Assembly (NCBI RefSeq): GCF_051233685.1
Contig: NZ_JBAMMY010000068.1
Span: 1 to 30,788, forward strand
Direction: 5' to 3'
Length of the DNA stretch: 30,788 bases
From: RPRI01 sp051233685
GTDB lineage: Bacteria > Desulfobacterota > Desulfobacteria > Desulfobacterales > RPRI01
Under the pieces are notes generated by a model. It made no database searches. It was given only the letters and a program-made list of their open reading frames with translations, and had not been told where the DNA came from. A program made the translations under genes and the position numbers. Shown here in pieces: positions 25,636-30,788 of the stretch; the stretch's first letter is position 1, and the number at the start of each line of letters is the position of its first letter.

Positions 25636-25725
25636 GTTGCCATCAGCTAAAGCCGATTGGCTGAGGATTCGGCGAGAGGTTTTCTTATAAACCTTTAATA
25701 GGACAATAAAGAGCGAATAAAAGCT

Positions 25726-26250
25726 ATGAAAAATTTTTCAGGAAAAGTACTTTTTCTCAACAGATCGGATATCAACACCGATGAAATTATTCCGGCAAGA
25801 TATCTTACCGAAAACACCAAAGAAGCCTTAAAGCCGTATCTTCTTGAGGATATAAACTTAGAGGGCTTTGACAATAAGAAAGATATTAAAGGCAAAGCAG
25901 TAATAATAACAAGAGAAAATTTCGGTTGCGGATCATCCAGAGAACATGCTCCATGGGCGTTTGAAGTAAACGATATCAATCTTGTCATAGCACCCGGTTT
26001 TGCCAGAATTTATAAAAGAAACATGTTTAATTGCGGAATGATGGCAGTAGAGCTTCCGGCTGAAACCATTGATCATATATTTTCGGTTTTCTCAAATCAC
26101 GATACTGATCTTGAAACGGTTTTTAACGAAGGTTCTTTTATCTTAAAGGCCGGTGATGTTGAAGAATCATTTGAATTTAAAATTTCAGGATTCGACAAGG
26201 CGCTGGTTGAAGCAGGCGGTTGGGTAGATTACGCCGATTCCAAATATTAA
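25726..26250 (+). CDS. leuD: 3-isopropylmalate dehydratase small subunit family
   Basis: This is the swivelling small subunit that completes the LeuCD active site. The 174-residue product has the family core SDINTDEIIPARYLTE near the start and the signature FGCGSSREHAPWAF, then LVIAPGFARIYKRNMFNCG. The specificity loop reads Tyr-Leu-Thr-Glu (residues near 28), differing from the YLRT and YLV versions I associate with archaeal homoaconitase and isopropylmalate isomerase, so the substrate is not settled by sequence. The 90-bp gap after leuC contains small hairpins (AGCC-GATT-GGCT, and AGGTTT pairing AAACCT). Confidence 0.88.
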   Translation: MKNFSGKVLFLNRSDINTDEIIPARYLTENTKEALKPYLLEDINLEGFDNKKDIKGKAVIITRENFGCGSSREHAPWAFEVNDINLVIAPGFARIYKRNMFNCGMMAVELPAETIDHIFSVFSNHDTDLETVFNEGSFILKAGDVEESFEFKISGFDKALVEAGGWVDYADSKY

Positions 26251-26288
26251 ACACATGGTGCTGTAACGAACCAGCATGGAACGCCAGC

Positions 26289-26396
26289 TTCCCCATCCAA
26301 CGCATCGCGCAACTTCGACGCCAAATCCTTAATCGAAAACGGCTTCCGGATGAACAGTACACCTTCGTCCAGGACACCGTGGTGAGCGATAACATC
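26289..26396 (-). pseudogene. Receiver-domain (response regulator) C-terminal remnant
   Basis: About 36 codons encode NDVIAHHGVLDEGVLFIRKP, then FS and IKDLASKLRDALDGE. This matches the last third of a hybrid-kinase receiver domain: the conserved Lys-Pro with its preceding GVxFIxKPF block and the final helix ending REALD. The phosphorylated aspartate and kinase domains are absent. It is joined in frame to a HigB-like N-terminus, and the frame then runs to a stop overlapping the leuD stop. The local sequence is visibly more GC-rich than its neighbours, suggesting a leftover of another locus. Confidence 0.75.
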
Positions 26397-26414
26397 ATTT
26401 GTAACATCATTATG

Positions 26415-26525
26415 TAACTGTAACTTTCTAAATAATCGTGAACGAGTGACAGCAGGTATCTTTTCAGACTGGATATCATCTGCGAAAAAATCTTGCAGCC
26501 AATTATCACGGAAACTTTTAATCAT
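26415..26525 (-). pseudogene. HigB-type toxin N-terminal remnant
   Basis: The first 36-37 codons of this frame (MIKSFRDNWLQDFFADD, then a segment ending SRLFRKLQ) match the start of HigB/RelE-type mRNA interferase toxins. The rest of the toxin, including its catalytic C-terminal half and the HigA antitoxin, is missing; the frame switches into a receiver-domain tail. A GAGAAAAG site precedes the ATG at 26525. It may still be transcribed, but it cannot be a working toxin as it stands. Confidence 0.75.
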
Positions 26526-26641
26526 GAAACTTTTCTCTTTCGTGGGTCATTAAAAAGAAGATATTGCTTTTTTATCTCGTCAAATGTATATCCATTGTAG
26601 AAACATATTATAAGGCATGATTTTTTAAATGAAGGTATGAT
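26526..26641. promoter_or_regulatory. Leader region between HigB remnant and mazE
   Basis: This 116-bp AT-rich gap must hold the mazEF promoter and the MazE operator, because the two flanking frames diverge. I see no high-scoring -35/-10 pair. A TATTAT sequence in the middle of the gap is the best -10 candidate. ATGAAGGTATGAT before the mazE ATG supplies a ribosome site (GAAGG). Confidence 0.35.
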
Positions 26642-26884
26642 ATGCAAACTAAAATTCAAAAATGGGGCAATAGCCTTGCATTACGAATTCCTAAATCATT
26701 CGCAATTGATGCAAATCTAATGCAAAATGAAACGGTTGATTTAACGCTCGACAAAAATAAAATTATTATTACTATAATTGGGAAAAAAGAATATTCGCTT
26801 GATGACCTTTTAGAGGGTATCTCGGAAAATAACCTTCACAGCGAGTTTGATACCGGAGCTCCGGCGGGGAAAGAAATATGGTAA
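26642..26884 (+). CDS. mazE: MazE-type antitoxin (AbrB fold)
   Basis: MazE neutralises MazF and autoregulates the operon as a DNA-binding swapped-hairpin dimer. The 80-residue product begins IQKWGNSLALRIPKSFA, the standard MazE/AbrB DNA-binding core, followed by EVDLTL-like strands (ETVDLTLDKNKIIITI) and an acidic, flexible tail (SLDDLLEGISENNLHSEFD) that binds the toxin. Its stop overlaps the toxin start by 7 bp. It lies 116 bp from the HigB remnant, in what looks like a toxin-antitoxin hot spot. Confidence 0.93.
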   Translation: MQTKIQKWGNSLALRIPKSFAIDANLMQNETVDLTLDKNKIIITIIGKKEYSLDDLLEGISENNLHSEFDTGAPAGKEIW

Positions 26885-27228
26885 TTATGAGCAATTATGT
26901 CCCGGATAGAGGAGATGCCGTTTGGATAGACATGAATCCCCAAGCAGGCCATGAGCAGGCGGGAAGACGTCCTGCTATAGTCCTGTCGCCGGTTTCCTAT
27001 AATAGTAAAGTCGGCCTTGCCTTATTTTGCCCGGTAACCAATCAAATAAAAGGTTATCCTTTTGAAGTCAATATTCCTCCAGGTCTAAAAATAACAGGTG
27101 CTGCCTTATCCGATCAGATTAAAAGCCTCGACTGGAAAATAAGTAATACAGAATTCTATGATAAAATTCCTGATACTATGATTTCAGAAATATTAAAAAA
27201 ACTTGGGGTACTGTTACGTTTTGACTGA
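26878..27228 (+). CDS. mazF: MazF-type mRNA interferase toxin
   Basis: MazF cleaves single-stranded mRNA at short sequence motifs. The 116-residue product shows the PemK/MazF SH3-like fold: YVPDRGDAVWIDMNPQAGHE, GRRPAIVLSP (the catalytic arginine lies in this RRP segment), and CPVTNQIKGYPFEV (the catalytic threonine lies in VTNQ), with IKSLDW later. All key positions are intact, so the toxin is probably active. It starts at ATG 26878 behind GGGGAAAG. An in-frame ATG at 26887 is also usable. The overlap with mazE couples their translation. Confidence 0.94.
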   Translation: MVIMSNYVPDRGDAVWIDMNPQAGHEQAGRRPAIVLSPVSYNSKVGLALFCPVTNQIKGYPFEVNIPPGLKITGAALSDQIKSLDWKISNTEFYDKIPDTMISEILKKLGVLLRFD

Positions 27229-27284
27229 TAGAAAATCGAGATCTGAATCGACCTTTAATGGGAAACGATTTGATGTTTGATTAA

Positions 27285-27315
27285 ATGTGCGGCCTTTGCG
27301 TTAAAGGCCGCACAT
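27285..27315. terminator. Shared terminator between mazF and gcdA
   Basis: A perfect 13-bp stem (ATGTGCGGCCTTT at 27285-27297 with its complement at 27303-27315) closes a five-base loop. On the plus strand it is followed by GTTTTTATATT, ending the mazEF transcript. It also lies ten bases after the gcdA stop on the minus strand, where the trailing TTTAAT is a weak U-tract. Confidence 0.9.
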
Positions 27316-27324
27316 GTTTTTATA

Positions 27325-29058
27325 TTACCCTTTTATGGTTCTTGGCAGAATCATATGGTTTTGCGGGCATATTGACTTTGGATTCTGGTAACACGATCCT
27401 GCAAAAGCCATAAGATACTTTCTTAATTCATTTAACTGAACAATTTCATCAAGAAGGCCGGTTTTTGCACAGAATGCAGGTCTTGAATAATCATAATATT
27501 TCTGTGCCAGCTCATTCATTTTATCTATAATCGGCTCAAGAGGTTTTCCGGAAGCTTTATCCTTTACCAGTCTTCGCGAATATGTAGCTGCTGCAGCTGT
27601 CTCTCCGTGCATAACATAAATCTCGCTTGTAGCAGTGCCAAGCGTAAAGGCATTATGATCGTTTGCAGTCGGACCACCCATAAGATAGTGAGCTGCAGCT
27701 GAACCTTTTCTCAAGACAACAAGAATCTGCGGAACATCCGTTTGTTGTATGGAATAAATAAGAGACTGGCCAAGGCCGAGCAGCTCTGCTTTTTCTGCAA
27801 GATCGCCCACATCAATTCCTGTTGTATCCTGGAACCATATGATAGGAACTCTGTCACGGCCACACAATGTAACAAATTCGTTCATCTTGATAAGGCCCTG
27901 CCTGTAAAGCTTTCCGCCTATACCCGGATAAGGAGCATATTCAGGATAATGCTCCCTCAAGAAACCCTGGTTGTTACCTATGCAGCCGACAGGAAAACCA
28001 TCAATCTTGCAAACGCCCGTATATACTTCCGGGCCATATTCAGGACGATACTCCATATGCTCGCTTCCATCAACAAGACGGGACAAAATATCCCTAAAAT
28101 CATATGTTCTCTTCTGATTGAAAGGAAGTAAATAGTAAAGATCATCAGTAGAATATTTGGGAGATTTAGGTTCTGCCACCCTGAAAAATTTTGGATTGTA
28201 GGAAGGCATATCTCTCATATAATCTTTAAGGCCGTCCAGCACTCCTGTTTCTTCTTCATAAACATATCGGAAAAAACCGGTTTCATTATAATGGATATCA
28301 ACAGATCCTGGCGGTTTCTCCTTGAATTGTTTAGCGGACGCTATCAGCGCTTCAGCGCCTTCCAAGTCAAAATGGCCTTTGGGCGACATTCCGCTTAATA
28401 TTCCTCCTCCTCCGACCGCAATATTGCAATTTTTATGAGCGAATAAAATTGTCGGACTTATTCCCTGATAACCCCCTCCTGCCGGGTTAGTGCCGTATAT
28501 GCCGGCTAAAACAGGTATTCCCATTATTTCAAGCTCGGCATGTCTGTAAAATGGTGTTCCCGAACCGCGGCGGCCTGCATAAAATTTTTCCTGTTCGGGC
28601 AATTGAACGCCGCTGCAGTTTACAAGCCAGACAAGGGGAATATTAAGCCTTTTAGCCAGGTCGGTTACACGCAATATGTTTTCAGACTGTCCGGGCAGCC
28701 ATGCACCTGCCAACACTTTGTTGTCAAATCCGATTATCACCGCCCATTTGCCTGATATTTTTCCAAGACCATCAATAACGTTGGTTGTTCCCTCAGGAAT
28801 ATTCATGGGATTGTATATGGTATGAAGAGGACACCATGTTCCAGGATCAACAAGATATGCAAGCCTTTGCCAGACGGTCATCTCGCCTCTTTCGTTAATT
28901 TTTTCTGCGGGAAGGCCTGAATTTTTTACCTTTTCAACCTCATCCCTGATCTGTTTTTCAACTTCCTTTATCTGTACAGCATTTTCCTTGCTGCTTTTTT
29001 TATGCCCCTCTGTAAGTTCTTTGCCTAAATCGGGCATTTTTTCAAAATAAGGTCTCAT
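27325..29058 (-). CDS. gcdA: Glutaconyl-CoA decarboxylase alpha subunit (carboxyltransferase)
   Basis: GcdA transfers CO2 from glutaconyl-CoA to biotin on GcdC; GcdB then decarboxylates carboxybiotin while exporting Na+. The 577-residue product matches the family length and contains two crotonase-fold carboxyltransferase halves: GLGKISGKWAVIIGFDNKVL and YGTNPAGGGYQGISPTILFA in the first, CGRDRVPIIWFQDTTGIDVG and MGGPTANDHNAFTLGTATSE in the second. GcdB, C and D are not in the window. The ATG at 29058 follows GGGAGTT. It is downstream of an acyl-CoA dehydrogenase that supplies its substrate. The general methylmalonyl/acetyl-CoA carboxyltransferase family is related, but the length and context favour glutaconyl-CoA. 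Confidence 0.9.
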   Translation of the reverse strand: MRPYFEKMPDLGKELTEGHKKSSKENAVQIKEVEKQIRDEVEKVKNSGLPAEKINERGEMTVWQRLAYLVDPGTWCPLHTIYNPMNIPEGTTNVIDGLGKISGKWAVIIGFDNKVLAGAWLPGQSENILRVTDLAKRLNIPLVWLVNCSGVQLPEQEKFYAGRRGSGTPFYRHAELEIMGIPVLAGIYGTNPAGGGYQGISPTILFAHKNCNIAVGGGGILSGMSPKGHFDLEGAEALIASAKQFKEKPPGSVDIHYNETGFFRYVYEEETGVLDGLKDYMRDMPSYNPKFFRVAEPKSPKYSTDDLYYLLPFNQKRTYDFRDILSRLVDGSEHMEYRPEYGPEVYTGVCKIDGFPVGCIGNNQGFLREHYPEYAPYPGIGGKLYRQGLIKMNEFVTLCGRDRVPIIWFQDTTGIDVGDLAEKAELLGLGQSLIYSIQQTDVPQILVVLRKGSAAAHYLMGGPTANDHNAFTLGTATSEIYVMHGETAAAATYSRRLVKDKASGKPLEPIIDKMNELAQKYYDYSRPAFCAKTGLLDEIVQLNELRKYLMAFAGSCYQNPKSICPQNHMILPRTIKG

Positions 29059-29096
29059 GTTCTAACTCCCGTTAAAAACTTCATTTATTCAATTTT

Positions 29097-29168
29097 CGTC
29101 ATTCCGGCAAAAGCTGAAACCCAGAAGTTTCAGTTGCTTCTGGATGCCGGAGAAATTCCGGCATGACG
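29097..29168. repeat. Palindromic intergenic repeat with CGTCAT-type ends
   Basis: The ends CGTCATTCCGG (29097-29107) and CCGGCATGACG (29158-29168) are inverted repeats at 10 of 11 positions. An inner perfect stem pairs CCAGAAG (29121-29127) with CTTCTGG (29137-29143). This is the CGTCATtCCGG...CCGGaATGACG class of intergenic palindrome that is common in many proteobacterial genomes. It sits between the frameshifted CMD gene and gcdA, and a long reading of the CMD frame runs through it. Confidence 0.85.
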
Positions 29169-29211
29169 GTTTGGGGACTTTTTACAAATATATCATTATA
29201 TTTAAAACCGT

Positions 29212-29608
29212 TCACAAAACAGGCCACATTCCTTTTTCTTCCAATACAGCTCTTAAGACTTTCAAAGCCGAATTCATTGCCGGAACGCCTCCGTAAAGTA
29301 CTGGTCTGAAATATTACTTCTGCAATTTCTTCCGGAGCACATCCGACATTCAGCGCAGCCTGTATATGAAGTTTTAATTCATCGAGGTGCGATAAAACGG
29401 TAAGGGCTGCAACTGTGACAAGCTGTCTTGTGGTATGGGAAATTTTTTCTCTTGCATACATCCGTCCTGTAATAAAAAGAGAAAGATCATTTGCAAGCTT
29501 TTTATCAAAAGACTTCCAGAGCTCATAAGGTCTTTCTCCTTCTACATCTTTAAAATAAAGAGCAGCGGTTTTTTTCGTTTTTTCAAAAACATCGTCTTCC
29601 AAGATCAA
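29212..29608 (-). pseudogene. Carboxymuconolactone-decarboxylase-family gene with one-base frameshift
   Basis: The AhpD/CMD helical fold is clear for the first 104 residues (YAREKISHTTRQLVTVAALT, HLDELKLHIQAALNVGC, APEEIAEVIFQTST). The next in-frame residues (LRRRSGNEFG) are unlike the family. Skipping one base in the AAA run at 29295-29297 restores the expected ending YGGVPAMNSALKVLRAVLEE and KGMWPVL, with a TGA at 29212-29214 and a total of about 131 residues, normal for this family. Without the correction the frame runs to 29099, through the repeat at 29097-29168. The start is TTG at 29608 or, better spaced from AAGGGG, TTG at 29602. It lies 17 bp after the acyl-CoA dehydrogenase stop. The change may be a true mutation or a base-calling error. 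Its role in glutaryl-CoA metabolism is unknown. Confidence 0.9.
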
Positions 29609-29625
29609 ATTCCCCTTTTAAAATA

Positions 29626-30788
29626 CTATCTGTTTGCCTTTCTTATTCCAAGCTGATCCTGAGCTATTATCCACTTGCAGATATTCGCCGACCCTTCGAC
29701 CATTGTATATGTCGGAGCATCTCTGTAATAGCGTGCAACAGGATATTCGGTTGAATAACCGTAAGCACCCAATATCCGCATAGCATAGTTTGCACATTTG
29801 CTTGCAGTTTCACCGGCAAAATATTTGGCCTGAGCCACCTCAAGCCCATTATTCAAATTGCCTTCATCTTTTGTGCAGGCCGCTCTGTAAACCAGAAAGC
29901 GGGCAGCCTCTATCTCGGCATTCATCTGACCTACCATGTCCTGATTCATCTGGAATTTGCCGATTTCCTGTCCGAACTGTTTTCTCTCCATAGCATATTT
30001 TGTTACAACATCCAGGCAGGCCTGAGCCAGACCGACACCACCTGCTGCTGCAGAAAGACGTGTCTGATTGAGTGATCCGAAGACAATCTTTGTACCGTCG
30101 CCGGGTTTTCCAATTATATTTTCTTTGGGTACTTTTGTGTCTGTAAGATAAATTTCTCCGGTTGGTGAAGATCTTGAGCCCATCTTATCCAAATCTGTTG
30201 TACGGATACCATTGAAATTCTTCAATTCAACCACAAATGCCGAAAGGCCCTTAGCCCCGGCAGCTTTATCGGTATAGGCATAATAGATTACAGCATCGGC
30301 AACATTGGCATTAGATATCCATGTTTTGGAGCCGTTTAACAGCCAATGATCGCCCTTGTCTTCCGCTATGGATTTGATAGCCATTACATCCGATCCGGCA
30401 TCCGGCTCAGTAATTGCAAATCCGCCTATATATTCGGCGTTGACAAGTTTGGAGATATATTTCTTTTTGACTTCTTCATTTCCATATTTAAATATGGTGT
30501 AAGCACATCCGAGAGTCTGCATGTTGACCTGAACCCGAAGCGAGCTTGATGCCCGTGCAATCTCTTCAGTTACAATCATTGCAGCCAGCCAGCCCATTTC
30601 CGACCCGCCGTATTCTTCCGGTATAACCGTACCAAAAAAGCCAAGTTCACCCATTGGCTTTACAACTTCATTATATGGGAAATAATGATTCATATCCCAC
30701 TCATCAGCAAAAGGAGCTATTTTTTCATCTGCAAAATCACGCACCGTATCCTTAAGCATTTGAAGTTCTTCCGATAATTTAAAATCCA
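29626..30788 (-). CDS. Glutaryl-CoA dehydrogenase, probably non-decarboxylating (start codon cut by edge)
   Basis: This FAD enzyme of the acyl-CoA dehydrogenase fold has GFAITEPDAGSDVMAI (flavin and substrate loop), WISNANVADA, and the C-terminal helix with YTMVEGSANI carrying the catalytic Glu365. The reading continues upstream of the first internal ATG (30759) through DFKLSEELQ to the edge. The start codon must end in TG at 30787-30788, giving about 387 residues. By hand alignment to decarboxylating glutaryl-CoA dehydrogenase, Arg85 (LRVQVN) keeps the carboxylate-binding arginine. The position of the human Glu87 is Ala78, and the Tyr before the catalytic Glu is Val364. Both substitutions fit the non-decarboxylating type known from Desulfococcus. 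It heads the operon leading to gcdA, whose enzyme would then decarboxylate glutaconyl-CoA. Confidence 0.88.
   Translation of the reverse strand, partial: DFKLSEELQMLKDTVRDFADEKIAPFADEWDMNHYFPYNEVVKPMGELGFFGTVIPEEYGGSEMGWLAAMIVTEEIARASSSLRVQVNMQTLGCAYTIFKYGNEEVKKKYISKLVNAEYIGGFAITEPDAGSDVMAIKSIAEDKGDHWLLNGSKTWISNANVADAVIYYAYTDKAAGAKGLSAFVVELKNFNGIRTTDLDKMGSRSSPTGEIYLTDTKVPKENIIGKPGDGTKIVFGSLNQTRLSAAAGGVGLAQACLDVVTKYAMERKQFGQEIGKFQMNQDMVGQMNAEIEAARFLVYRAACTKDEGNLNNGLEVAQAKYFAGETASKCANYAMRILGAYGYSTEYPVARYYRDAPTYTMVEGSANICKWIIAQDQLGIRKANR

Noticed and set aside
26247..26525. Intact HigB toxin gene
   Set aside because: Only the first 36-37 residues match. The remainder is receiver-domain sequence and there is no HigA partner.
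1..30788. tRNA or rRNA genes
   Set aside because: All intergenic gaps were read on both strands. No cloverleaf with a GTTCGA-type T-loop and no rRNA segment was seen.

Overview
The window is AT-rich by eye. Its gene set points to an anaerobic Desulfobacterota (deltaproteobacterial) organism, most likely Desulfobacterales. This is inferred from a glutaconyl-CoA decarboxylase alpha subunit next to a glutaryl-CoA dehydrogenase of apparently non-decarboxylating type, a pilMNOPQ cluster, and compact 420-430 residue LeuC. No rRNA, tRNA, CRISPR array or intact insertion sequence was seen.

Layout. 1-3524: a short cut-off open frame, a 23-bp tandem duplication, and recC without recB or recD beside it. 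3557-7935: 5-formyltetrahydrofolate cyclo-ligase on the minus strand, then serS-thrC (overlapping) and a TPR lipoprotein on the plus strand. 8181-14239: a minus-strand type IV pilus operon, xre-pilM-pilN-pilO-pilP-pilQ, with tightly packed genes, a candidate promoter flanked by AT-rich repeats, and a strong terminator. 14429-17131: an envelope region led by a near-consensus sigma-54 promoter. It drives a glycine-zipper lipoprotein and a DUF6515-like exported protein that share a domain, and is followed by a two-domain DUF1566 protein. 17289-21416: a DEAD-box RNA helicase converging on a CopA-type copper ATPase. 21497-22149: a large imperfect palindrome and a Fur/PerR-like regulator. 22305-26250: lepA, a long palindrome ending in a U-tract, then leuC-leuD. 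26247-27315: a degraded TA/kinase patch (HigB N-terminus joined to a receiver-domain C-terminus), an intact mazEF pair, and a bidirectional terminator. 27325-30788: a minus-strand operon for glutaryl-CoA oxidation and decarboxylation.

How the genes work together. The last operon would convert glutaryl-CoA to glutaconyl-CoA and then to crotonyl-CoA with sodium export, a step in anaerobic aromatic or dicarboxylate breakdown. Between its two enzymes lies a small carboxymuconolactone-decarboxylase-family gene that carries a single-base frameshift. The annotated long version of that gene runs into an intergenic palindromic repeat. The pil operon builds the inner-membrane platform and secretin of the pilus; the TPR lipoprotein convergent with it may be a pilotin-like partner.

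The most notable findings are the sigma-54-controlled envelope pair with a split shared domain, the frameshift and repeat read-through at 29097-29608, the HigB/receiver chimera, and the two long palindromes at 21497-21633 and 24194-24306.
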